Below, piece by piece: positions 1 to 9,445 of a DNA stretch of 64,000 nucleotides. The stretch spans positions 1-64,000 of the forward strand of contig UQUN01000013.1 in assembly GCA_900544175.1 (NCBI GenBank), written 5' to 3'. A model generated the notes under the pieces. That model was not told where the DNA came from, did no database searches, and saw nothing but the letters and a program-made list of their open reading frames with translations. This DNA comes from an uncultured Alistipes sp. Lineage in GTDB: Bacteria > Bacteroidota > Bacteroidia > Bacteroidales > UBA932. The position numbers and the translations under genes were made by a program. Within the stretch, counting starts at the first letter, position 1, and the number at the start of each line of letters is the position of its first letter.

Positions 1-955
<955 letters not shown>

Positions 956-1085
956 TATGTCTTTTACTCTTAGCTTGTCCTGACCGGTTTTGACGAGATT
1001 ATTAATTAATAAACCTCTACCTTTTTCACTCGTACAATGCTATCAATGAACTTTCTTTTGATATCCGTTTTTCTCAAACGGGCTG

Positions 1086-1116
1086 CAAATATACGGACTA
1101 TTTTTTAACCACCAAA
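1086..1116 (-). promoter_or_regulatory. rRNA operon promoter, consensus Bacteroidota form
   Basis: On the minus strand there is a TTTG (-33 element, 1113-1116), exactly 19 bases of spacer, and TATATTTG (-7 element, 1086-1093). This is a full match to the Bacteroidota primary sigma factor consensus, as expected for an rRNA operon. Transcription should start near 1080. In the leader around 1042-1056 a GTTCATTGA stretch resembles the boxA-like antitermination signals of other rRNA leaders; that part is a weak inference. Confidence 0.85.
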
Positions 1117-1159
1117 TTTTTTTGCAATTTTTTTGAAAAAATTTTTCAATCTTTGCGCC

Positions 1160-1714
1160 ATGTACTGGAAACTATTTGTCATCTTCGCTAAGATAGGAGC
1201 CTTCACAATAGGTGGAGGTGTAGCCATGATTCCTCTGATAGAGAGAGAGATCGTAGACAAACACAAGTGGATTTCGGACGAGGAGTTCATGGATATCATC
1301 TCCATTGCCCAGTCTGCCCCTGGACTTATAGCCGTAAACGTCGCCATTTTCATCGGACATAAAATCGCCGGAATAAAAGGCAGCATCGTCGCCACCATAG
1401 GCAGTGTAGTCCCCCCTTTTATAATAATACTGCTCGTGGCGGCGGTGTTCACAACCTTCAAGGACAACACTGTCGTCCAGGCAGTATTCAAGGGTATCCG
1501 GCCGGCCGTAGTCGCCCTCATCGCGGCACCGGTCTTCAGGATGGCCGTAAAGAACCGCCTCAACTGGATTACCGGAAGCATAGCCGTGGCTGCAACCATA
1601 CTGATAGCATTCCTGAGAATATCCCCGATATGGATCATCTTGACCGCAATTGCAGGAGGCATTGTCCTGGCCGCATATAGGAACGACAGGAACAAAAAGG
1701 AGGTGAGAAAATGA
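1160..1714 (+). CDS. Chromate transporter family protein, first half-size subunit
   Basis: Half-size CHR family membrane protein (184 residues). These usually work as a pair of half-size proteins thought to export chromate by proton exchange, but many members have no tested substrate. Family signs are a GGGVAMIPLIERE stretch after the first hydrophobic segment (about residues 15-28), a QSAPG motif near residue 55, and several hydrophobic helices over the rest. An upstream TTG at 1133 is in frame, but the ATG at 1160 gives the usual family start (MYWKLF). The stop overlaps the next start as ATGA, so the two are translationally coupled. Confidence 0.85.
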   Translation: MYWKLFVIFAKIGAFTIGGGVAMIPLIEREIVDKHKWISDEEFMDIISIAQSAPGLIAVNVAIFIGHKIAGIKGSIVATIGSVVPPFIIILLVAAVFTTFKDNTVVQAVFKGIRPAVVALIAAPVFRMAVKNRLNWITGSIAVAATILIAFLRISPIWIILTAIAGGIVLAAYRNDRNKKEVRK

Positions 1715-2265
1715 TTTTTCTGGAACTGTTCATCACATTCTTCACCATAGGAATGTTCACATTCGGAGGCGGATATGCCATGCTCTCCCTGATCCAGAAC
1801 CAGGTTGTGACCGTACACCAATGGATATCCCCGGAAGAATTCACGGACATCGTGGCCATATCCCAGATGTCTCCCGGCCCCATAGGCATAAACAGCGCCA
1901 CCTATATAGGATACACCGTTCCCCACGCGATGGGGTACAGCCCGGTCATAAGCGTGCTCGGCTCGATAACTGCCACCTTTGCCGTAGTGCTCCCCTCCTA
2001 TCTTTTAGTGCTGTGGATCTGTATTCTTTTCGAAAAATTCAAGACAAACAGATACTTCGCATCCATTCTGAAACTCATGCGCCCGGTAACCATCGGCATG
2101 ATAGCGGCCGCCGCCATCATTCTCATCACTCCGTACAACTTCATCGACTGGTGGAGCTGGGGCCTGTTCGCCGCTGCCTTCATGGCAATCTTATTGCTAA
2201 AAGCCAACCCCATATGGATAATCATAGCGTCCGGCGCAGCAGGATACCTTATATATGGTCTATAA
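1711..2265 (+). CDS. Chromate transporter family protein, second half-size subunit
   Basis: Second half-size CHR protein (184 residues), partner of the gene just upstream, which it overlaps by four bases. It repeats the family pattern: an FTFGGGYAMLSL stretch at about residues 11-22, then QMSPGPIGINSATYIG at about 55-70, then four to five hydrophobic segments. The two proteins are visibly homologous, as expected for the paired antiparallel halves of this family. Substrate is not shown by sequence; chromate is the family name only. Confidence 0.87.
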   Translation: MIFLELFITFFTIGMFTFGGGYAMLSLIQNQVVTVHQWISPEEFTDIVAISQMSPGPIGINSATYIGYTVPHAMGYSPVISVLGSITATFAVVLPSYLLVLWICILFEKFKTNRYFASILKLMRPVTIGMIAAAAIILITPYNFIDWWSWGLFAAAFMAILLLKANPIWIIIASGAAGYLIYGL

Positions 2266-2301
2266 TTCATTGCTGCATTTTCAAAAGTGAAAAGTGTTTT
2301 G

Positions 2302-2309
2302 TAACTTTG
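2302..2309 (+). promoter_or_regulatory. -7 promoter element (TAACTTTG) of the galactan operon
   Basis: TAACTTTG matches the Bacteroidota -7 consensus TAnnTTTG and sits 24 bases before the start codon of the GH53 gene. A TTTTC 19 bases further upstream (2278-2282) could be a weak -33 element. It probably drives the four genes up to 8173. Confidence 0.6.
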
Positions 2310-2333
2310 ACTGATTTTATCAATCTGACAATT

Positions 2334-3428
2334 ATGAGACACAACATTAGCTATCTGCTGCTGTCCGCCACAGTGCTCGCAGCTGCATGCAATGGAGGAG
2401 GCTACAGCGGTCAGGAGCCATCCGAAGATGCCGGAACACAATTCGCGAAAGGTGCCGACATAAGCTGGGTCACGGAAATGGAACAGGACGGAATCGTCTT
2501 CAGGAACTCTGATGGAGAGGCTATGGAATGCACCGCTCTCATGCAGAGTCTCGGATGCGATGCCATAAGGCTCAGGGTATGGGTCGACCCGCAGGAAGGA
2601 TGGTGCGGTATGGAAGACTTGCTGGTCAAGGCCCGGAGAGCCCATGAACTGGGAATGAGACTGATGATCGATTTCCACTACAGCGACTGGTGGGCCGATC
2701 CGCAACAGCAGAACAAGCCGGCGGCATGGGAAGACATGGCTCCCGGGCAACTGCGCGATGCTGTCACCGGCCATACCACGGAAGTGCTTTCCGCTCTGAA
2801 AGAAGAGGGAATCACTCCCGAGTGGGTCCAGGTCGGCAACGAGACATCAAACGGCATGCTGTGGGATGAAGGCAAGGCTGACATCAACATGGCAGGATAC
2901 GCTGCTCTGACAAACGCCGGATACGATGCCGTAAAATCCGTATTCCCGGAAGCGTCAGTAATTGTACACCTGGACCACGGAGACAATCCGAGCCTGTACA
3001 ACTGGATATTCGACGGTCTCAGCCAGTATGGAGGGAAGTGGGACATGATAGGCATGTCGGTCTACCCTGAATACTATGTTGAAGGAGACTACACCGACGG
3101 AGCCTACGCAGGAGTCGTGACAAATACCGTGAACAACATGTCTGCATTGTACAGCAAGTACGGCACACCTATAATGATATGCGAGGCCGGTATGAGCTGG
3201 AACAAGCCGGACGAATCCTACCTGTTCCTGTCTGATCTTATCTCAAGGAGCAGGGCTCTGGGAGACGGAATATGTGCGGGAATATTCTACTGGGAGCCCC
3301 AGTGCAATCCTGCATGGACTTCATCCATTTATCAGGAACTCGGCTGGTCATCCTACGACAAAGGAGCTTTCGATGCGGAATTCAAGCCGACAAGAGCAAT
3401 GGAAGCATTTAAGGACGAAATTAAATGA
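2334..3428 (+). CDS. Arabinogalactan endo-beta-1,4-galactanase, GH53 lipoprotein
   Basis: Glycoside hydrolase family 53 enzyme (364 residues) that cuts internal beta-1,4 links of galactan side chains of pectin. A lipoprotein signal ends in LAAAC with the lipidated cysteine at residue 20, so it is probably membrane-anchored, possibly at the cell surface. The expected catalytic glutamates are visible: the acid/base in WVQVGNETSNG (E170) and the nucleophile in PIMICEAGMSW (E284). The reading frame is open far upstream, into the previous gene, but the ATG at 2334 follows a promoter and gives a clean signal peptide. The stop overlaps the GH2 start by four bases, fitting release of galacto-oligosaccharides for the next enzyme. 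Confidence 0.92.
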   Translation: MRHNISYLLLSATVLAAACNGGGYSGQEPSEDAGTQFAKGADISWVTEMEQDGIVFRNSDGEAMECTALMQSLGCDAIRLRVWVDPQEGWCGMEDLLVKARRAHELGMRLMIDFHYSDWWADPQQQNKPAAWEDMAPGQLRDAVTGHTTEVLSALKEEGITPEWVQVGNETSNGMLWDEGKADINMAGYAALTNAGYDAVKSVFPEASVIVHLDHGDNPSLYNWIFDGLSQYGGKWDMIGMSVYPEYYVEGDYTDGAYAGVVTNTVNNMSALYSKYGTPIMICEAGMSWNKPDESYLFLSDLISRSRALGDGICAGIFYWEPQCNPAWTSSIYQELGWSSYDKGAFDAEFKPTRAMEAFKDEIK

Positions 3429-5986
3429 CATCTGAAATGAATATAAATTCTATCCGCAAATTTTTCGTATATTTTGCCGCTGCAGCGTCTCTGACAACGA
3501 TACCTGCCGGCATGGAAGCCAGATCAGCCGGCAACGACAACAGCATAAGGAAAGTCACACTGCTGGACAGCGGCTGGCAGTTCGGGAAAGGAGAAAACCC
3601 GGAAAAATGGGAAAGCGTCACCATTCCCCACGACTGGGCCATATACGGCCCGTTCGACCGCAGTAACGACATCCAGGATGTAGCTGTGTACCAGAATGGA
3701 GAAGTGACCGCCAGCATAAAGACCGGGCGCACCGGAGGCCTGCCCTACGTAGGAACCGGCTGGTACACCAGAACGCTGGAGACCGATTCCTCGTTCAACG
3801 CAGCCGGGCGGAGAGCCTACCTTATGTTTGACGGAGCCATGAGCGAAGCCCGTGTCTATCTGAACGGAGAGGAAGTGATCTTCTGGCCATACGGCTACAA
3901 CTCCTTCTACTGCGACATCACGCCATATCTGAAACCAGGAAAGGACAATGATCTGCGGATACGTCTCGAGAACCTTCCACAGTCTTCCAGATGGTATCCG
4001 GGAGCAGGCCTGTACAGAAACGTCTATCTCATCGAGACCGGAGCCACTCATATTCCGATATGGGGAACGGTCATAACAACCGAGCCCTATGACGGTTTCT
4101 CGAAGGCCACTGTCAGGCTGGTGACAGACATAGAGGGAATTCCTGAAGGATTCGACGTATTAGTAAAGACATCTGTCTACGATATGGACGGCGGTACTGC
4201 GGCCTCAGACACGAGGTACCGGATCATCGAAAGGGACGCGGCCGCCGGGACATTGAAAGTGGAGCAGACATTCCTCATAGACAGTCCCGGACTCTGGTCT
4301 CCTGAGACTCCTTACCTGTACAAGGCAGTAACTGATCTGTATATCAGACCGTCCGTGGACATAAAGGCGGAGCCAGGCCAAAACCTGCCGATGCGCGCTC
4401 CGGCAAAGGAGATTCTGACAGATTCGTACACTACGGACTTCGGAATCCGCACGGTAGAAGTTCACCCTGAGACCGGATTTTTCCTCAACGGCGTCAACCG
4501 CAAGTTCAAAGGCGTATGCCTGCATCACGACCCGGGGCCGCTCGGAGCCGCCGTGAACAGATCTGCAATCCGTCATCAGCTGACAATGCTCAAGGATATG
4601 GGATGCGATGCGATAAGGACGACACACAACATGCCTGCCCCGGAACTCATAGAGTTGTGCGATGAGATGGGGTTCATGGTCATTGTGGAGAATTTCGATG
4701 AATGGAACGAGGCAAAATGCCTTAACGGATATCACCGGTTCTTTGACGAATGGGCTGAAAAGGACATGGTCAACATGATACGCCACTACCGCAACAACCC
4801 TTCCGTAGTCATGTGGAGCGTAGGCAACGAAGTTCCCTCCCAGTCATCTCCTGACGGCTACAAGGTAGCCAGGTTCCTGCAGGACATCTGCCACCGCGAG
4901 GATCCCACCCGACCGGTCACCTGCGGAATGGACCAGATCGACGCGATCCTGCACAACGGCTTCGGAGCCGTATTCGACGTACCGGGATTCAACTACCGGG
5001 CCCACCGCTACTTAGAAGGCTACGAGACCCTGCCGCAGAAGATGATCCTCGGCAGCGAGACTTCCTCCACAGTAAGTTCAAGAGGCGTATATAAATTCCC
5101 TGTCGAAAAAAGGCACACAGCCATCCATGATGACCACCAGAGCTCGTCCTACGACCTGGAATACTGCTCATGGTCCAACATACCCGATGAGGATCTGGCC
5201 CTGGCGGAAGATTACCCCTGGACTATGGGACAGTTTGTATGGACCGGATTCGACTACCTCGGAGAACCCACGCCCTACGACACCGACGCATGGCCGAGCC
5301 ACAGCTCCGTATTCGGCATCATAGACCTCGCCTCCATACCCAAAGACCGTTACTGGCTTTACCGCAGCGTATGGAATGAGGACAGCCCTACACTGCACAT
5401 TCTCCCGCACTGGAACTGGGAAGGAAACGAAGGCATGAATATTCCCGTGTACGTATATACATCCTGGCCAAAAGCCGAACTGTTCCTCAACGGCCGCAGT
5501 TTGGGTGTCCGGGAAAAATGCGACAGCACACTCCTGCACCGTTTCCGCCTGATGTGGAACAATGTACGCTACGAACCAGGCGAGCTCACAGTTGTAGCCT
5601 ATGACATGGACGGCAAGGAAATGGACAGGACAACAGTGCGTACGGCAGGGAAACCATACGCCATTGAGCTTGTTCCTGCCAAAGAAAGCCTGACTGCCGA
5701 CGGAAAGGACCTGATATATGTGACAGTCCGAATAGTGGACAAGGAAGGGAACCTCTGCCCGCTTGATTCACGAAAAGTGCGCTTCGATGTCTCCGGTTCC
5801 GGAAAATTCAGAGCCGTGGCCAACGGAGATCCGACCTGCCTGGAGCTCTTCCATCTACCGGAGATGAGCGCTTTCAACGGTATGCTCACAGTCATAGTGC
5901 AGAGCGACGGGACTGCCGGACCGGTGTCATTAACCGCAAAGGCCGACGGTCTGAAAACAGCAAAAATCAAGTTCAACGCAGAATAA
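3425..5986 (+). CDS. Beta-galactosidase, glycoside hydrolase family 2, secreted
   Basis: GH2 enzyme of 853 residues with an N-terminal signal peptide (hydrophobic stretch about 14-28). Order of parts: jelly-roll sugar-binding domain (about 45-200), Ig-like linker, TIM barrel with the acid/base in WSVGNEVPS (E469) and the nucleophile in ILGSETSS (E545), then a DUF4982-type domain and a C-terminal Ig-like domain. The fourth codon after ATG 3425 is followed by a second possible start at 3437; 3425 is chosen because ATGA overlap with GH53 suggests coupling. Its place between an endo-galactanase and galactokinase points to exo-cleavage of galacto-oligosaccharides in the periplasm. Confidence 0.92.
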   Translation: MTSEMNINSIRKFFVYFAAAASLTTIPAGMEARSAGNDNSIRKVTLLDSGWQFGKGENPEKWESVTIPHDWAIYGPFDRSNDIQDVAVYQNGEVTASIKTGRTGGLPYVGTGWYTRTLETDSSFNAAGRRAYLMFDGAMSEARVYLNGEEVIFWPYGYNSFYCDITPYLKPGKDNDLRIRLENLPQSSRWYPGAGLYRNVYLIETGATHIPIWGTVITTEPYDGFSKATVRLVTDIEGIPEGFDVLVKTSVYDMDGGTAASDTRYRIIERDAAAGTLKVEQTFLIDSPGLWSPETPYLYKAVTDLYIRPSVDIKAEPGQNLPMRAPAKEILTDSYTTDFGIRTVEVHPETGFFLNGVNRKFKGVCLHHDPGPLGAAVNRSAIRHQLTMLKDMGCDAIRTTHNMPAPELIELCDEMGFMVIVENFDEWNEAKCLNGYHRFFDEWAEKDMVNMIRHYRNNPSVVMWSVGNEVPSQSSPDGYKVARFLQDICHREDPTRPVTCGMDQIDAILHNGFGAVFDVPGFNYRAHRYLEGYETLPQKMILGSETSSTVSSRGVYKFPVEKRHTAIHDDHQSSSYDLEYCSWSNIPDEDLALAEDYPWTMGQFVWTGFDYLGEPTPYDTDAWPSHSSVFGIIDLASIPKDRYWLYRSVWNEDSPTLHILPHWNWEGNEGMNIPVYVYTSWPKAELFLNGRSLGVREKCDSTLLHRFRLMWNNVRYEPGELTVVAYDMDGKEMDRTTVRTAGKPYAIELVPAKESLTADGKDLIYVTVRIVDKEGNLCPLDSRKVRFDVSGSGKFRAVANGDPTCLELFHLPEMSAFNGMLTVIVQSDGTAGPVSLTAKADGLKTAKIKFNAE

Positions 5987-6013
5987 TCTGGAATAATCAA
6001 GAGAACACTGACT

Positions 6014-7165
6014 ATGATAGAGAAGATTAAAGAACAGTTCAAGAAAAAATTTGACGGACAGGCCTCGGTCTACGCCTCCGCAGGCCGCATCAACCTGATC
6101 GGAGAGCACACTGACTACAACGGCGGATACGTGTTCCCCGGAGCGATAGACAAAGGCATGACGGCAGCGCTAAGACTCAACGGCACCACCAGAGCCAGAG
6201 TCTATTCCATAGATCTTGACGGCTATGCCGAATTCGGTTTCAACGAAGAGGACGCACCGTCCGCATCATGGGCCAGATACGTATTCGGGGTGTGCCGGGA
6301 AATCACAAAACGCTGCGGTCCGGTTGTTCAGGGATTCGATGCCGTATTTTCCGGAGACGTGCCACTCGGAGCCGGCATGTCGTCATCCGCAGCACTTGAG
6401 AGCACATTCGCATTTGCCCTCAATGACATGCTGGGTCTTGGAATAGACAAGTTCGAGCTTGCCCGCATAGGACAGTCCACGGAACACAATTACTGCGGCG
6501 TCAACTGCGGCATCATGGACCAGTTCGCATCCATATTCGGCAAGGCCGGCAGTCTCATCCGACTGGACTGCCGGTCAATGGAGTACAAGTACTACCCCTT
6601 CCGCCCGGACGGATACCGGTTAGTGCTGCTGGACTCCATGGTAAAGCATGAACTGGCATCCTCGGCCTACAACAAGAGGAGAGAATCCTGCGAAAATGCA
6701 GTTGCCGCCCTAAAGGCTGCCGGGCATCCTGAGGTAGAGTTCCTGCGCGATGCGGACATGAAGATGCTGTCCGAGGTTCGCGGCAAGGTATCCGATGAGG
6801 ACTACATGAGGGCAGAATACGTCATCGAAGAGATACAGAGAGTTCTCGATGTATGCGATGCATTGGAGCACAACGACTACGAGACAGTAGGCAAGAAGAT
6901 GTACGAAACCCACTACGGCATGAGCAGACTCTACGAGGTAAGTTGCGTGGAACTGGATTTTCTCAACCGCATGGCCAGTGAATGCGGAGTCACCGGATCC
7001 AGAGTCATGGGAGGAGGATTCGGAGGATGCACCATCAATTTGGTCAAGGACGGACTCTACGACAGCTTCATTGAAAGGACCTGCAAGGAATACGCGGCTA
7101 TGTTCGGACATGAGCCGAAAGTATATCCTGTGGTAATAAGCAACGGAGCACGCCGGCTGGAATAG
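6014..7165 (+). CDS. galK: Galactokinase
   Basis: GHMP-family kinase of normal length (383 residues) that phosphorylates alpha-D-galactose to galactose 1-phosphate with ATP in the cytoplasm. The three signature motifs are present: the galactokinase signature GRINLIGEHTDYNGG near residue 24, the ATP-binding loop PLGAGMSSSAALE near residue 117, and GGGFGGCTI near residue 335. It lies 27 bases after the GH2 gene and 18 before galM, so it belongs to the same operon. The next Leloir enzymes, GalT and GalE, are not in the window. Confidence 0.96.
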   Translation: MIEKIKEQFKKKFDGQASVYASAGRINLIGEHTDYNGGYVFPGAIDKGMTAALRLNGTTRARVYSIDLDGYAEFGFNEEDAPSASWARYVFGVCREITKRCGPVVQGFDAVFSGDVPLGAGMSSSAALESTFAFALNDMLGLGIDKFELARIGQSTEHNYCGVNCGIMDQFASIFGKAGSLIRLDCRSMEYKYYPFRPDGYRLVLLDSMVKHELASSAYNKRRESCENAVAALKAAGHPEVEFLRDADMKMLSEVRGKVSDEDYMRAEYVIEEIQRVLDVCDALEHNDYETVGKKMYETHYGMSRLYEVSCVELDFLNRMASECGVTGSRVMGGGFGGCTINLVKDGLYDSFIERTCKEYAAMFGHEPKVYPVVISNGARRLE

Positions 7166-7183
7166 TCACAATACACTCACATC

Positions 7184-8173
7184 ATGATACATCTTACCAA
7201 TAAGTCCGGTGCGACAGTCCTGCTTACTGAACGCGGCGCCGGCATAGTATCCATAGTCGTCCCTGACAGGAACGGAATCATGGGCGATGTTGTTCTCGGT
7301 TACAGAGATGAAGAAAGCTACCACGGTGACGGTCCATGCATGGGCAAGATTCCAGGCCGTTTCGCCAACCGCATAGCAGGCGGTCGTTTCACACTCAACG
7401 GCAAGGAGCACATGCTTGTAAAGAACCATCCGGACTACCAGCTGCACGGCGGACCGGACGGATTCTCAGACAGGATATGGAAAGCATCCGGAATCTCGGA
7501 CACACAGGTCACGTTCACACTGGACAGCCCGGACGGAGACCAAGGTTATCCGGGCGCGTTACACGTGGAGGCCACATACACCTGGAACGATGACAACTCC
7601 TTAAAGTTAGAACTGAAAGCCGGTACAGACGCTCCCACCATCCTCAACCTGACCAACCACACCTACTGGAATCTGAGCGGAGAGGACAGCGGCCCGGCCC
7701 TGGACCACATTATGCAGGTAAACGCATCCCGCTGGCTCGTAACCGGTGCATCACTGATCCCTACCGGAGAGAAGGCCACCGTGGAAGGCACTCCTATGGA
7801 CTTCCGCTCACCGAAACCAATAGGCCAGGACATCAAAGCTGCCTTTTCCGCACTTGTCTATGGCAAAGGCTATGACAACTGCTGGATACTGGATGGACCG
7901 GACGGTCTCAGGAAAGCAGTTGTACTGACATCCCCGGTTTCCGGCCGCCGTTTAGAGGTATGGACAGACCAGCCTGCCGTACAAGTATACACCGGGAACT
8001 GGCTCGAAGGCTCACCAATAAGCAAATCCGGTCGAACATACCATGACTACGACGGAATAGCCATAGAATGCCAGGACTTCCCCGATGCACCGAATCATCC
8101 AGATTTCCCGTCCTGTGTCCTCAACCCAGGCGAGACCTACAGCCGGACCATCATATTCAAGTTGTTCGCCTGA
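7184..8173 (+). CDS. galM: Aldose 1-epimerase (galactose mutarotase)
   Basis: Mutarotase of 329 residues that interconverts the alpha and beta anomers of galactose, supplying galactokinase with the alpha form released slowly from beta-galactosides. Family signs include GRFANRIAGGRF near residue 60, NLTNHTYWNLSG near residue 150 with the active-site histidine, and the C-terminal IECQDFPDAPNHPDFPS block holding the catalytic glutamate. No signal peptide is seen, so it is cytoplasmic. Last gene of the galactan operon, followed by a strong terminator. Confidence 0.94.
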   Translation: MIHLTNKSGATVLLTERGAGIVSIVVPDRNGIMGDVVLGYRDEESYHGDGPCMGKIPGRFANRIAGGRFTLNGKEHMLVKNHPDYQLHGGPDGFSDRIWKASGISDTQVTFTLDSPDGDQGYPGALHVEATYTWNDDNSLKLELKAGTDAPTILNLTNHTYWNLSGEDSGPALDHIMQVNASRWLVTGASLIPTGEKATVEGTPMDFRSPKPIGQDIKAAFSALVYGKGYDNCWILDGPDGLRKAVVLTSPVSGRRLEVWTDQPAVQVYTGNWLEGSPISKSGRTYHDYDGIAIECQDFPDAPNHPDFPSCVLNPGETYSRTIIFKLFA

Positions 8174-8215
8174 CATCGGCACATAAGATAAGACATTCCG
8201 TACATATAATACGAT

Positions 8216-8242
8216 AAGGGCTCCCGAGAACCGGAAGCCCTT
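8216..8242 (+). terminator. Rho-independent terminator after galM
   Basis: Inverted repeat AAGGGCT ... AGCCCTT with a 13-base loop, about 40 bases after the galM stop. It closes the galactan operon. The rest of 8174-8360 is AT-rich and shows nothing else that I can support. Confidence 0.75.
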
Positions 8243-8360
8243 ATTGCTTAACCTAATACTTAACCTATGAAAAAACTATCCGAAATAATCTTTTACAAAC
8301 TGCGTGCCACAAATAGCACAACTGTTGTTAAAATAAAGTTTAGCAGCAGTAACAATACTA

Positions 8361-9407
8361 TTACAGTGTTGTGGCCGGATCTATCAGATTATCCTCATAA
8401 TATACCTCATAATGCAGATGATTGCCGGTACTTGACCCAGTCGTACCCACGTAGCCGATAAGATCGCCCTTGTGTACATAGTCCCCGTTATCGACAGCAA
8501 TTCTGTGCATATGCGCATAGGCCGTCTTGTATCCGTTTAGGTGATTCAGCTTGACGAAGTTGCCATATCCCCCGTTCCTGCCGGAAAATGTGACTTTCCC
8601 GTCGGCCGTGGCATAGATGGGAGTCATCTTCGGGGCAGCCAGATCAATACCTTTGTGAGTATGCTTCTTTCGTGTAATAGGATGGATACGTGTACCGAAC
8701 GGAGAGGATATGCGGACATAATCGGTGGGCTTACCTTGAGGTATTGCGGAACTTACCATGGACTTCTCCTCCGGTGTATCTGCAGCAGGCATATCAGACG
8801 TCACCGGAACATCCGCTTCAGAAACCTGTTCCGCCTCCTCAACCGAAGGCAATTTGGAGAAATATTCCGGATCAAAAGGCTCCAGAACGACCTCCGCCAC
8901 TTCCGCACTAACAGGTGTTCCGTTCTCCCATGCATCAGGCTCCATGGCGGACACGATGGACTTCATAGTCTCCGCCGCCTCCTGCATTCTGGCGACGGAA
9001 TCCTGTTCATCCGAAAGCACCGGAACAAGGTCCTCCGGACCCATCTTTTCTATTTGTCTCAGATTGTCCTCTATTATCTTTTTCTGATCCGCAGCAGAAG
9101 TAACTACCTTCGGCTGTACAGCCAGCTTCACCGGCTCCAGCTTTATGCCGTCATCCGACACCATAAGGTCGATTACGGCCTTGTCATCTTCCAGATACCT
9201 GCGGTACAACTGCCTGAATCGCTCAAAAGCATCATAATATGCTGCCTTGAATTCCTCGAACTCCTTTGCCCGCTGCTGCTCAAATTCTGACTGCGATTCC
9301 TGACGCATCTGCCTGAATCGCTCAAAACCATCATCTTTGTTCTGTGCTCCGGCTGTATAGACTGCAGAGCATAGAACGGCAAAACACAAAACTGCATAAT
9401 TTTTCAT
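8361..9407 (-). CDS. M23-family peptidase (LytM-like), secreted
   Basis: Secreted metallopeptidase-like protein (348 residues). The ATG at 9407 gives a clear signal peptide ending near TAGAQ; an open frame reaches 9449 but would overlap the copA stop. Residues about 25-75 are rich in E, R, Q and F and look coiled. The C-terminal 100 residues form an M23 domain with HKGIDLAAP, AYAHMH and HLHYEVY, giving the zinc ligands H, D and H of an active enzyme. These enzymes cut peptidoglycan cross-bridges or act as activators of amidases. It begins 38 bases after copA and may be cotranscribed, though a functional link to copper is not evident. Confidence 0.9.
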   Translation of the reverse strand: MKNYAVLCFAVLCSAVYTAGAQNKDDGFERFRQMRQESQSEFEQQRAKEFEEFKAAYYDAFERFRQLYRRYLEDDKAVIDLMVSDDGIKLEPVKLAVQPKVVTSAADQKKIIEDNLRQIEKMGPEDLVPVLSDEQDSVARMQEAAETMKSIVSAMEPDAWENGTPVSAEVAEVVLEPFDPEYFSKLPSVEEAEQVSEADVPVTSDMPAADTPEEKSMVSSAIPQGKPTDYVRISSPFGTRIHPITRKKHTHKGIDLAAPKMTPIYATADGKVTFSGRNGGYGNFVKLNHLNGYKTAYAHMHRIAVDNGDYVHKGDLIGYVGTTGSSTGNHLHYEVYYEDNLIDPATTL

Positions 9408-9445
9408 AGTCTCAGAATTATAATTTCCACAAATATAGTAATTTT

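Noticed and set aside
1821..2333. Upstream extension of the GH53 open frame to 1821
   Set aside because: It overlaps the second chromate transporter gene and would bury the lipoprotein signal peptide; ATG 2334 follows a promoter.
8267..8461. 64-codon frame starting ATGAAAAAACT
   Set aside because: It overlaps the end of the M23 peptidase gene on the other strand and has no recognisable feature beyond a plausible start.
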